From NCBI GenBank assembly GCA_017938315.1, contig JAGBBV010000022.1, forward strand, positions 24,142-88,141: DNA of 64,000 bases. Reading direction: 5' to 3'. The notes under the pieces were generated by a model. It did not search any database. It was given only the letters and a program-made list of their open reading frames with translations, and was not told the origin of the DNA. Positions 17,900 through 25,994 of this stretch are shown here, piece after piece. A program made the position numbers and the translations under genes. How positions within the stretch are numbered: the first letter of the stretch is position 1; every line of letters starts with the position of its first letter. The stretch is from Lachnospiraceae bacterium (GTDB taxonomy: Bacteria; Bacillota; Clostridia; Lachnospirales; Lachnospiraceae).

Positions 17900-18667
17900 A
17901 TGTCAGTAGGAGCAATTATTAAAGACGGCGTGGTACAGGAGACCGCATCCCAGTCCTCTGTGCAGAAGGCAGCAGAAGGCAGCAACGGAATGGATAAAGA
18001 TGCATTTTTACAACTTCTGGTTGCGCAAATGAAATATCAGGATCCGCTTGAGCCTACTTCCAATACGGAGTACATTTCACAGTATGCGACTTTCTCACAG
18101 GTTGAACAGATGCAGAACATGGCAGCCACTATGGAACTTACGAGAGCATCTTCCATGGTAGGTAAACTGGTAACTGTAGAAAGCACAAACAATGTCGGTG
18201 AAACCAAAGAAGTGGAAGGCGTGGTTGAATATGTTTCCTATGAAAATAACAAAGCATATGTAGCCATAGAAGGTACACTCTATTCCGCAGATGATGTGGT
18301 GGCGATACTGGATGAAACATACTACACAGCGTTTGAACTTGCAAAAGCGTTTGAAGAAGCACTTGGAAAACTTCCCATGCTAAATGAACTTTCATTAGAG
18401 CACAAAGATGCAGTGACTGGTCTGCAAGAGGGCTTTAATAATATGACAGCATATCAGCAATCATTTATTCCGGAAGAATATGTAGACGTACTTCAGGAAT
18501 ACGTAAAGAGAATGGCAGTACTTGTAGAAGAGGCTGAAGAAAGCAAAGCAGAGGAAGTGGAAGACACCCCAAACGCAGAAGGTGCTGAGAAAGTTGCTGA
18601 AGTAGAAGAAGTAACAGAGGAAGGCACAGAAGAAGGTGCAAAGGAAGACACTGTAGCAGATGCATAA
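17900..18667 (+). CDS. flgD: FlgD, hook-capping protein with unusual acidic tail
   Basis: 255 aa from ATG 17900, which has AAAGGAG upstream. The N-terminal export and cap signature is intact: MDKDAFLQLLVAQMKYQDPL, then ISQYATFSQVEQMQNM. A small beta domain follows (about 100-145). The FlgD Ig-like domain usually present is not recognisable; instead there is a helical stretch and a strongly acidic C-terminus from about residue 210 (EEAEESKAEEVEDTP...) with some 20 Glu residues in 45. FlgD caps the growing hook and is lost when FlgK arrives. Confidence 0.9.
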   Translation: MSVGAIIKDGVVQETASQSSVQKAAEGSNGMDKDAFLQLLVAQMKYQDPLEPTSNTEYISQYATFSQVEQMQNMAATMELTRASSMVGKLVTVESTNNVGETKEVEGVVEYVSYENNKAYVAIEGTLYSADDVVAILDETYYTAFELAKAFEEALGKLPMLNELSLEHKDAVTGLQEGFNNMTAYQQSFIPEEYVDVLQEYVKRMAVLVEEAEESKAEEVEDTPNAEGAEKVAEVEEVTEEGTEEGAKEDTVADA

Positions 18668-18702
18668 AGGTATGCAGGTGGCTATGCGGAAAGGAGAAGA
18701 AC

Positions 18703-19095
18703 ATGGAAGTTCAAAAAAATGGATTCCTTTCAATTAAGCAGCTGCAGGATCAGTACTTAAATCAAAACAAGACTCCGGTTAAAAATGTTACCGAGGAAGG
18801 GTTATCTTTCCGGGAAGTCTTACAGAAACAAAGCGTAGGCAGTGAAGTAAAATTTTCAAAGCATGCCGCAGGAAGACTTTCTGACAGGAACATTGAATTA
18901 ACTAAGGGGCAGATGGAACGATTAAATGAAGGTGCTGCAAGAGCAGGACAAAAAGGAATCAGAGAATCCCTGGTAATCGTTGACGGATTGGCATTTATCG
19001 TAAATATTCCCAACAATACGGTAGTAACAGCCATGAATCAGACAGATGCCACGGAAAATGTATTTACAAACATTGACGGAGCCGTAATTATGTAG
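18703..19095 (+). CDS. Flagellar operon protein of the TIGR02530 type
   Basis: 130 aa. The N-terminal third is variable; the rest is the conserved block beginning VKFSKHAAGRLSDRNIELT and ending with VVTAMNQTDATENVFTNIDGAVIM. This family is found only between flgD and flgE in Firmicutes and related bacteria; its biochemical role is unknown. The position suggests a hook assembly accessory or chaperone, which is inference. Ribosome site AAAGGAG. Confidence 0.85.
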   Translation: MEVQKNGFLSIKQLQDQYLNQNKTPVKNVTEEGLSFREVLQKQSVGSEVKFSKHAAGRLSDRNIELTKGQMERLNEGAARAGQKGIRESLVIVDGLAFIVNIPNNTVVTAMNQTDATENVFTNIDGAVIM

Positions 19096-19176
19096 CCGGA
19101 CCTTACGGAGGCTATACACCTTCCCGAACGACAGACGGAAGGATGCGGTAATAAACCATAAGGAGGTCAATTCATT

Positions 19177-20574
19177 ATGATGAGAGCATTATATTCTGGT
19201 GTAGCAGGTCTTAAGACCCACCAGACAAGAATGGACGTTATAGGTAATAACATTGCAAACGTTAATACAACAGCTTACAAGTCACAGTCCATGACATTCG
19301 GTGATTTGATGTATCAAACCACACAGTCAGCATCCGGTGCCAATCCTACTACCGGTGTGGGTGGTGTGAATGCAAGACAGATTGGTCTCGGTTCCAAAAC
19401 CGGTGCCATCAAAACAGCAATTACCACACAGGGTGCAAGCCAGACAACCAATGACCCGTTTGATCTTATGATTACAGGCGATGCCTTCTTCGTAGTTAGT
19501 AACGGGAATGATAATTTCTTTACAAGAGACGGTTCCTTCTATGTAGACGGAGTTGGAAATTTATGTATGACCAGTAACGGTTACAACGTAATGGGATGGC
19601 AGGTAGACCCCGCTGACCCCAGCACCATCAAACAGGATACTGTTTCTGCACTTCGTGTGATGACAGAAGAAAATCTTACATATCCTTCAGAAGCAACTAC
19701 CATGTCAAGAATTACAGGTATTATCGATGCAAAGGATACCAACGTAAACAGTTCGGAAGGAAAGATTATCAATCTGGAATTCTTTGATGAAAAGGGTTAT
19801 AAGTATACAGCAAAACTTAGTATTCATGCGAAAACTCCCGGTTCAGGAGACAAGGGTGAATTTACAGTACAGTTGGATGACGTACTTGATTCAGAAGGAA
19901 AGTCCATTTTGTTTAGTACAACTGTCGATGCAAACGGACAAACAACAACTTCTGCAATTGCCGGCGTGAAAGCACAATTAAATGGGCAGGACGTTGGAGC
20001 TGTTGTAGATTTGATGTATGATCCGGGAACAGGTACTTTTGATTATGTGGGGGCGGATAATACTTCTGCAATCAACCTTACCTTTGAAGGATTACCCAGC
20101 ATGAGAACGATTTCTATCGATTTCTCCGCAACATCAAACTTAAATAACAACGGTTCATCCACTACCACAGCAGTCCGTGGCGATATCGACGGCCTTGGTG
20201 CAGGACGTAGAGTAGGTGAAATGAGCGGAATTACCATTCAGAAGGATGGTATGATTTACGCTACATATGATAACGGTCAGTCCAGACTTCTGGGACAGAT
20301 TGCAGTGGCAACCTTTGCTAACGCATCCGGTCTTGCAAAAGAAGGAGATAACTTATATTCATCAACCATGAACTCCGGTGAGTTTGATGGAATCGGAACA
20401 GATATTACTACCGGCGGCGGTTACATGAATACCGGTGTTTTGGAAATGAGTAACGTGGATCTTTCCGCAGAATTTACGGAGATGATTACTACTCAGAGAG
20501 GTTTCCAGGCAAACAGCCGAATTATCACAGTATCCGATACACTATTGGAAGAATTAACCAATCTGAAGAGATAA
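19177..20574 (+). CDS. flgE: FlgE, flagellar hook protein
   Basis: 465 aa. Starts MMRALYSGVAGLKTHQTRMD with the hook/rod signature VIGNNIANVNTTAYKSQ and ends with the D0 helix VDLSAEFTEMITTQRGFQANSRIITVSDTLLEELTNLKR (about 427-465). The middle holds the surface domains (FlgE D2-like). It forms the universal joint between rod and filament. AAGGAGGTCA seven bases upstream gives strong translation, fitting a structural protein needed in over a hundred copies. Confidence 0.95.
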   Translation: MMRALYSGVAGLKTHQTRMDVIGNNIANVNTTAYKSQSMTFGDLMYQTTQSASGANPTTGVGGVNARQIGLGSKTGAIKTAITTQGASQTTNDPFDLMITGDAFFVVSNGNDNFFTRDGSFYVDGVGNLCMTSNGYNVMGWQVDPADPSTIKQDTVSALRVMTEENLTYPSEATTMSRITGIIDAKDTNVNSSEGKIINLEFFDEKGYKYTAKLSIHAKTPGSGDKGEFTVQLDDVLDSEGKSILFSTTVDANGQTTTSAIAGVKAQLNGQDVGAVVDLMYDPGTGTFDYVGADNTSAINLTFEGLPSMRTISIDFSATSNLNNNGSSTTTAVRGDIDGLGAGRRVGEMSGITIQKDGMIYATYDNGQSRLLGQIAVATFANASGLAKEGDNLYSSTMNSGEFDGIGTDITTGGGYMNTGVLEMSNVDLSAEFTEMITTQRGFQANSRIITVSDTLLEELTNLKR

Positions 20575-20602
20575 TGTTTAGAAGTATAATTTGATAGCTT
20601 GA

Positions 20603-20626
20603 GGGAACCGGAAAATGCCGGTTCCC
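20603..20626 (+). terminator. Hairpin after flgE, possible partial terminator
   Basis: A perfect 9-bp stem, GGGAACCGG (20603-20611) and CCGGTTCCC (20618-20626), loop AAAATG, followed by TTTAGGTATTTT. The T tract is interrupted, so it may attenuate rather than stop transcription, or protect the 3' end of the flgE message. Confidence 0.5.
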
Positions 20627-20667
20627 TTTAGGTATTTTCATTTGGGGTGAAATTGGGAGGTATAAAT

Positions 20668-20853
20668 ATGGTAGAAGTGACAAAAATAAATGGTTCTAAA
20701 GTTTTGGTAAATCCCGATTTGATTGAACTTGTCGAAGAAACTCCCGACACGGTGATTGCATTTACCACCGGAAGAAAAATAATTGTAAAAGAAAGTAGAC
20801 AAGAGGTGAAAAATCTTGTAAAATTGTATAGAAAGGAAATTTTTGCGGATTAA
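20668..20853 (+). CDS. flbD: FlbD/SwrD-like small flagellar protein
   Basis: 61 aa from ATG 20668, seven bases after GGGAGG (a GTG at 20647 is in frame but unlikely). The sequence VEVTKINGSKVLVNPDLIELVEE with TGRKIIVKESRQEV is the FlbD family. Bacillus SwrD, the same family, raises motor power by increasing stator levels; here the gene stands directly before motA and motB, which fits that role. Confidence 0.9.
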   Translation: MVEVTKINGSKVLVNPDLIELVEETPDTVIAFTTGRKIIVKESRQEVKNLVKLYRKEIFAD

Positions 20854-20873
20854 CGCAAAAACGGGTGCAAATT

Positions 20874-21665
20874 GTGGATTTAGCGTCAATTTTAGGCTTG
20901 ATTTTATGCTTTGCCATGTGTGCGTACGGCATTATTGATAATGCCGGCATTAATAATATAGGTCGATACTTAGATGCTCCTTCAGCGATTATTACATTTG
21001 GTGGGGCTTTCTTTGCTGTCCTGGCAGCAAATACTATGAAGGATTACATAGGTGGACTTAAGAGTTTCTTGCTTGTTTTTAAGTCTCCTGCTATAGATAT
21101 GAGTGCCATGATACAGAAGATTATTGAATTGTCAAATGTGGCACGTAAAGAAGGTCTTCTTTCCCTGGAGGAGGCTGCCGGGGAACTGGATGATGAATTT
21201 ATGAAAAAAGGAATTCTTCTGATAGTTGACGGTACCGATCCGGAACTTGTCCGTGGCATCATGGAGACAGAGCTTGTCAGTGTGGAAGATAGGCATAAAA
21301 AGAAAATCAGTTTCTGGGAAGACTTGGGCGCTATGGGACCTGCATGGGGTATGATTGGTACGCTGGTAGGTCTGGTTAACATGCTTTATGAAATGGATGA
21401 CCCTTCCAGTATCGGTCCTTCCATGGCAGTGGCGCTTATTACTACTTTATACGGTTCACTTCTTGCAAACTGGATATGTACTCCGGTTGCAAATAAATTA
21501 AAAGTAAATAATGCCAGTGAAATTATGATGAAAGAAATTATGATTGAAGGTCTTTTGTCTATTCAGGCAGGCGAAAACCCGAGAGTTATTGAAGAAAAAT
21601 TGAAATCCTTCCTCTCACCTGAACAGAGAGGTGCGCAGAGCGACGGAGGTGAGGAACTTGGCTAA
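20874..21665 (+). CDS. motA: MotA, flagellar stator subunit
   Basis: 263 aa from GTG 20874 (GTG 20865 is the alternative; both lack a strong ribosome site). Four TM helices: two near the N-terminus (ASILGLILCFAMCAYG; IITFGGAFFAVLAANT), then a large cytoplasmic loop with the charged FliG-contact region, and two more around GPAWGMIGTLVGLVNML and SMAVALITTLYGSLLANW. With MotB it forms the ion-driven stator. motAB inside the fla/che cluster is different from Bacillus, where it is elsewhere. Confidence 0.95.
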   Translation: MDLASILGLILCFAMCAYGIIDNAGINNIGRYLDAPSAIITFGGAFFAVLAANTMKDYIGGLKSFLLVFKSPAIDMSAMIQKIIELSNVARKEGLLSLEEAAGELDDEFMKKGILLIVDGTDPELVRGIMETELVSVEDRHKKKISFWEDLGAMGPAWGMIGTLVGLVNMLYEMDDPSSIGPSMAVALITTLYGSLLANWICTPVANKLKVNNASEIMMKEIMIEGLLSIQAGENPRVIEEKLKSFLSPEQRGAQSDGGEELG

Positions 21666-22464
21666 AAGAAAACCGGATGAACCGCCGAAAGGGTCGCCGG
21701 CGTGGCAGGCCACGTTCGCGGATTTGATGAATCTGCTTCTATGCTTCTTCGTTATGCTGTTTTCCATGTCAACGGTAGACGCTCAGAAATTTGAACTTTT
21801 GGCGGCATCATTTAATCAGACTTTCAGTATATTTTCTGCCGGTTCTACAGCAATCGGAGATGGAGTTTTGGTTAGCCTTGGTGTAAGTCAGCTGAATGAG
21901 CTGGATGAATATATTAACAGCACAGGCAAGGACAATGAGGGAGAAACAGTTCCTGAAAATTTAGAAACAGCTGTTGAAACCATAGAGCAGGCGAAATTGG
22001 AAGAGTCCGAGCAACTTGCAGAAATGGTTGAGGAAGCATTAGAGGAAAAGAATTTAGATAAAGAAATAGATATTACATTTACGGCACAATATGTACAGCT
22101 TACATTAAACGGAGCAATTTTATTTGATTCGGGAAGTGTGGAGTTAAAGGAGGATGCAATTCCTGTATTAAACCAAGTCGGAATTATTCTGCAGAGATAC
22201 AGCTCGGGGAAAATAGAAATCGAAGGACATACTGACACGGTTCCTATGTCCGGGGCAAAGTATTCCAATAATGATGAGCTTAGTGCAGGACGTGCTTTGT
22301 CGGTATTCTATTATCTGAAAGATAATACGACCTTAAGCCCAACCAGTATTAAGCACTCCGGTATGGGTGAGTACATGCCCATAGCCGACAATTCTACAGA
22401 AGAAGGAAGGGCAAAGAATAGAAGAGTGGAGATTAGAATATATAATTCTTTAAGCTCTTACTAA
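21658..22464 (+). CDS. motB: MotB, stator subunit with OmpA-type domain
   Basis: 268 aa from TTG 21658, five bases after GGAGGTGA, overlapping the motA stop by eight bases. The single TM segment contains the essential ion-carrying Asp in TFADLMNLLLCFFVMLFSMS. A long acidic linker (about 85-140) is followed by the OmpA/MotB peptidoglycan-binding domain, with GKIEIEGHTDTVPMS and GRALSVFYYL plus NRRVEIRI at the end. Whether H+ or Na+ is used cannot be decided from the motif alone. Confidence 0.95.
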   Translation: MAKRKPDEPPKGSPAWQATFADLMNLLLCFFVMLFSMSTVDAQKFELLAASFNQTFSIFSAGSTAIGDGVLVSLGVSQLNELDEYINSTGKDNEGETVPENLETAVETIEQAKLEESEQLAEMVEEALEEKNLDKEIDITFTAQYVQLTLNGAILFDSGSVELKEDAIPVLNQVGIILQRYSSGKIEIEGHTDTVPMSGAKYSNNDELSAGRALSVFYYLKDNTTLSPTSIKHSGMGEYMPIADNSTEEGRAKNRRVEIRIYNSLSSY

Positions 22465-22478
22465 AATTTGGGAGACAA

Positions 22479-22997
22479 ATGATGAAGAAAAATCTTATTT
22501 CTATTATTATTTTAATGCTTTTGATAGTCAACATCGTGCTTTCATCCGTGACATTGTTTAGTGTTATGGGGACAAACAGAAAGACAGCTGCCCTTGTGAC
22601 AGATATTGCGGCGGCAGTTAATCTTGACTTGGGAGCAGGAGGAGAATCACAGCAGGAAATGGTTTCTGTTTCCATGGCAGATGTGGTAACTCATGATATA
22701 GCAGAAATGACAATTCCTCTTAAAAAAGGGGAAGATGGCAAAGAACATTATGCACTCTTATCCATCACCATATCAATGAACTCTAAGGATAAAGACTATG
22801 AAGTATATGGTGCAGATATTGCATCAAGGGAAAGCCTTATTAAAGGTGAAATCAATGATGTAGTAGCACAATTTACAGTCGATCAGGCGAGAGATAACAG
22901 CCACTATATAGAAGAACAGATACTTGAAAGAATTCAGGTTCTATTCGATTCTAAGTTTATCTATGACGTGACAATCAGTGGCGCTCTTTACCAGTAA
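22479..22997 (+). CDS. fliL: FliL, basal body-associated protein
   Basis: 172 aa. One N-terminal TM helix (NLISIIILMLLIVNIVLSSV) and an extracytoplasmic SPFH-like domain ending with the FliL pattern IEEQILERIQVLFDSKFIYDVTISGALYQ (about 144-172). FliL surrounds the stator and supports torque under load. ATG 22479 or 22482. It follows motB by 14 bases, joining stator genes to the switch genes. Confidence 0.85.
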   Translation: MMKKNLISIIILMLLIVNIVLSSVTLFSVMGTNRKTAALVTDIAAAVNLDLGAGGESQQEMVSVSMADVVTHDIAEMTIPLKKGEDGKEHYALLSITISMNSKDKDYEVYGADIASRESLIKGEINDVVAQFTVDQARDNSHYIEEQILERIQVLFDSKFIYDVTISGALYQ

Positions 22998-23040
22998 GGC
23001 TGATACGAAAAGAAACGGAAAGTGAAGGAGGTGAACCTTC

Positions 23041-24021
23041 ATGGGCGAGGTACTGTCTCAAAGTGAAATAGATAATTTGCTCAATGCGCTAAGCACAGGT
23101 GAATTAGATGTAGAACAGATGCAGGACTCGGGAGAACGTCAGATTAAGGACTATGATTTTAAACGTCCGGCAAAGTTCTCTAAGGAGCATTTACGTACAC
23201 TTGAAATTATATATGAGCATTATGGAAGACTGATATCGACCAATCTTCCCGTTTATCTGAGAAAAAACGTGCAGGTAAGTGTTACCAGTTCAGAGGCAGT
23301 AACATTTTCAGAATTCAGTAATGCATTGGCAAATCCTGTAATTCTCGGAATTGTTGATTTTAGCCCACTCCCCGGAACTATTATTATCGATTTGTCTGCA
23401 AACTTAGGTTTTGCAATGCTTGATAGAATGCTTGGTGGTCCGGGAATGCCTCTTGACAAAACAAGGGATTTTTCGGAAATCGAGATGACAATCCTTGAAA
23501 AGATTATGGTTATCTGTATGCAACTTATGCGTGAACCTTGGAAAAATGTTGTAGATATCAATCCTGTTATGGAGCGTATCGAAACAAATGCACAGTTTGC
23601 ACAGATTATTGCACCCAGTGATATGATAGCCATTGTCACCATGAATATCAAAATAGGGGAAATAGAAGGTCTTATGAACATATGTCTTCCGTATTTTACA
23701 TTGGAAGATGTTATGGATAAATTGAATACGAAGTATTGGTTCTCTACCATGCAGAAAGAAGATGCAGAAGATTATGAAGAGCACATTGAAGCTCTTATTA
23801 AGAGAATAGATGTACCGGTAAGAGCAATTCTTGGAAAGAGTCAAGTGTATGTAAACGACTTTATCGGATTGCAACCGGGAGATATTATCAGATTAAATAC
23901 CGGCGTTGCCAACGAAATGGAGGTTTATGTCGGGAACTATAGAAAATTCAAAGCGTTGCCCGGTTCCAGTCAGGATAAATATGCAGTGCGGGTAACAGAA
24001 GTCATTAGAGAGGAGGGATAA
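23041..24021 (+). CDS. fliM: FliM, flagellar switch protein
   Basis: 326 aa. N-terminal CheY-P binding peptide LSQSEIDNLLNAL, middle CheC-like domain with LLGIVDFSPLPGTIIIDLS-like and GGPGMPLDKTRDFSEIEMTILEK, and C-terminal SpoA domain from VPVRAILGKSQVYVNDFIGLQPGDIIRL. FliM makes most of the C ring and receives the chemotaxis signal. GAAGGAGGTGA precedes the ATG. Confidence 0.97.
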   Translation: MGEVLSQSEIDNLLNALSTGELDVEQMQDSGERQIKDYDFKRPAKFSKEHLRTLEIIYEHYGRLISTNLPVYLRKNVQVSVTSSEAVTFSEFSNALANPVILGIVDFSPLPGTIIIDLSANLGFAMLDRMLGGPGMPLDKTRDFSEIEMTILEKIMVICMQLMREPWKNVVDINPVMERIETNAQFAQIIAPSDMIAIVTMNIKIGEIEGLMNICLPYFTLEDVMDKLNTKYWFSTMQKEDAEDYEEHIEALIKRIDVPVRAILGKSQVYVNDFIGLQPGDIIRLNTGVANEMEVYVGNYRKFKALPGSSQDKYAVRVTEVIREEG

Positions 24022-24024
24022 TGC

Positions 24025-25239
24025 ATGGACGGAATATTGTCACAAGATGAAATCAATGCGCTTCTCAGTGGCATGGATTTATCGGGAGGAGATACAGGAA
24101 GTAGCGCTCCTGTTGCGGAAAAGTCCGGTGTGGATGAAACGCTGCTGACAGATACGGAGAAAGATGCTATTGGTGAAATTGCCAATATCAGCATGGGATC
24201 TTCCGCGACCACCTTGTTTTCCCTGGTTAATAGAAAAGTAAATATTACAACACCGGTTGTAACACTTGCGGACTGGGAGTCCGTTATAGAAGAATACCAG
24301 AAACCGTGCGTGTTTATCCAAATTAGATATACGGCAGGTTTGGATGGCTCAAACATCATGGTGCTACGCGAAACGGATGTAAAAGTTATTACAGACCTGA
24401 TGATGGGTGGAGACGGAAGCAATACAGACGGAGAACTTGGAGAATTGCATTTGAGTGCTATTTCGGAAGCAATGAACCAAATGATGGGTGCAGCTGCAAC
24501 ATCTATGTCTACGATGCTTGGTAAAATGATTGATATCAGCCCCCCGGAAGCAAGCCGCATTGATCTGCAGGATTTTTCGGATGGTAATGATATTGCATCG
24601 TTTTTGTCTGGTACGTTTGTTAAGATTTCCTTCCGTATGCAAATTGAGGAATTGGTAGACAGTACAATTATGCAGTTATACCCTATAGACTTTGCAAAGA
24701 GTCTATATGACACCTTTATCTCATCCCAGGAACCGGCACCTGAGCCGGAACCGGAACCGGTACCTTATGTTCCGCCGGTGGTAGAGATGCCGCAGATGCA
24801 AAATCCTGAGCCGATGGCTATGCAACAACCGGATATGAGCCAGATGGGAATGGGCATGGCTATGCCACAAATGAATATGAATCCCATGGGCATGATGAAT
24901 ATGCAAATGCCGCAGATGAATATGGGATATGCACCGATGCCCAATATGAATATTCAGCCTGCACAGTTCCAGAGTTTCAATGCTGCCGGAAATGTAATGC
25001 CGGGACAGGAAAACATCGAGTTAATTATGGATGTGCCTCTGGAGGTTACCGTAGAACTTGGTAGAACTAAAAAGTCTATTGCAGAAATACTTGATTTTGC
25101 CCCCGGTACAATTATTGAACTTGATAAGATTGCCGGTGAACCGATAGATGTTTTGGTAAATGGTAAGTTTGTTGCCAAAGGCGAAGTAGTAGTAATCGAA
25201 GAAAGCTTTGGTATTCGTGTAACAGAGATTATAAAATAA
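24025..25239 (+). CDS. fliY: FliY, switch protein and CheY-P phosphatase with Met-rich linker
   Basis: 404 aa. N-terminal FliM-like peptide LSQDEINALLSGM; CheC-like phosphatase domain with both E-x2-N sites (IGEIANISMGSSATTL and ISEAMNQMMGAAATSM); a linker of alternating Pro-Glu then a Met/Pro/Asn/Gln-rich stretch of roughly 80 residues (about 236-322); and a C-terminal FliN/SpoA domain from PLEVTVELGRTKKSIAEILDF. It sits in the C ring and dephosphorylates CheY-P at the motor. The Met-rich linker is far longer than in Bacillus FliY. Four bases after fliM. Confidence 0.95.
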   Translation: MDGILSQDEINALLSGMDLSGGDTGSSAPVAEKSGVDETLLTDTEKDAIGEIANISMGSSATTLFSLVNRKVNITTPVVTLADWESVIEEYQKPCVFIQIRYTAGLDGSNIMVLRETDVKVITDLMMGGDGSNTDGELGELHLSAISEAMNQMMGAAATSMSTMLGKMIDISPPEASRIDLQDFSDGNDIASFLSGTFVKISFRMQIEELVDSTIMQLYPIDFAKSLYDTFISSQEPAPEPEPEPVPYVPPVVEMPQMQNPEPMAMQQPDMSQMGMGMAMPQMNMNPMGMMNMQMPQMNMGYAPMPNMNIQPAQFQSFNAAGNVMPGQENIELIMDVPLEVTVELGRTKKSIAEILDFAPGTIIELDKIAGEPIDVLVNGKFVAKGEVVVIEESFGIRVTEIIK

Positions 25240-25256
25240 TAGTTAGGAGAAACGAT

Positions 25257-25619
25257 ATGGCAAAAAATATTTTAATTGTTGATGATGCTGCTTTTATGCG
25301 TATGATGATTAAGGACATTCTTTCTAAGAATGGCTATAATGTAGTAGGAGAGGCAGAAAATGGTGCGAAGGCTCTTGAAAAATATAATGAGTTAAAACCG
25401 GACCTTGTTCTCATGGACATTACAATGCCTGAGGTTGACGGTATCCAGGCTCTTAAGAATATCAAGGCAGCCGATGCAAATGCTACTATTATTATGTGTT
25501 CCGCTATGGGTCAGCAGGCAATGGTTATCGAATCTATTCAGGCAGGAGCTAAGGACTTTATTGTAAAACCTTTCCAACCTGATCGTGTTATCGAAGCAGT
25601 TAAGAAGGTTGTCGGTTAG
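25257..25619 (+). CDS. cheY: CheY, chemotaxis response regulator
   Basis: 120 aa single receiver domain. The acidic pair is in ILIVDDAAFMRMM, the phosphoacceptor Asp in DLVLMDITMPEVDG, Thr/Ser in IIMCSAMG and the conserved Lys in DFIVKPFQPDRV. CheY-P binds FliM/FliY and sets rotation. In this operon type CheY-P promotes counterclockwise rotation in Bacillus; direction here is unknown. It follows fliY, its phosphatase. Confidence 0.97.
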   Translation: MAKNILIVDDAAFMRMMIKDILSKNGYNVVGEAENGAKALEKYNELKPDLVLMDITMPEVDGIQALKNIKAADANATIIMCSAMGQQAMVIESIQAGAKDFIVKPFQPDRVIEAVKKVVG

Positions 25620-25621
25620 TT

Positions 25622-25981
25622 ATGTTGCTTGCCGGAGTCAGTGTAGCAGATAGCTATCTGCAGTTTATGACAGTACTCATCTTGTTTGTTTTTGTGCTTG
25701 GCATTACTTATGCTGTGACCAGGTGGATTGCCGGATATCAGAAAAATAAAGCGATATGCAGTAATCTGGAAGTGGTAGAAACTATGCGGATTGCAGGCAA
25801 TAAGTATGTACAGATTGTGAGAGCCGGAGGGAAGTATCTGGTAATTGCAGTGGGTAAAGATGAAGTACATATGTTGTCCGAACTTACGGAGGAAGAACTT
25901 ATCTTTTCTCAAAACCAAACCGGAAATATAGATTTTGGAAGCATTTTGGATAAGTTTAAAAAACAAAAAGAGAATGATTAA
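25622..25981 (+). CDS. fliO: FliO (FliZ-type), export gate assembly protein
   Basis: 119 aa. One TM helix (QFMTVLILFVFVLGITYAVTRWI) and a small cytoplasmic beta domain with LEVVETMRIAGNKYVQIVRAGGKYLVIAVGKDEVHML (about 50-86), the FliO pattern. It helps the FliP ring to assemble. The ribosome site is weak and the start lies two bases after the cheY stop, so translation is probably coupled. Confidence 0.88.
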   Translation: MLLAGVSVADSYLQFMTVLILFVFVLGITYAVTRWIAGYQKNKAICSNLEVVETMRIAGNKYVQIVRAGGKYLVIAVGKDEVHMLSELTEEELIFSQNQTGNIDFGSILDKFKKQKEND

Positions 25982-25994
25982 GGAACTTGGCAAT

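Noticed and set aside
20526-20535. TCCGATAC near the end of flgE as a SigD -10 for flbD-motAB
   Set aside because: No TAAA at the right distance; it encodes the conserved C-terminus of FlgE.
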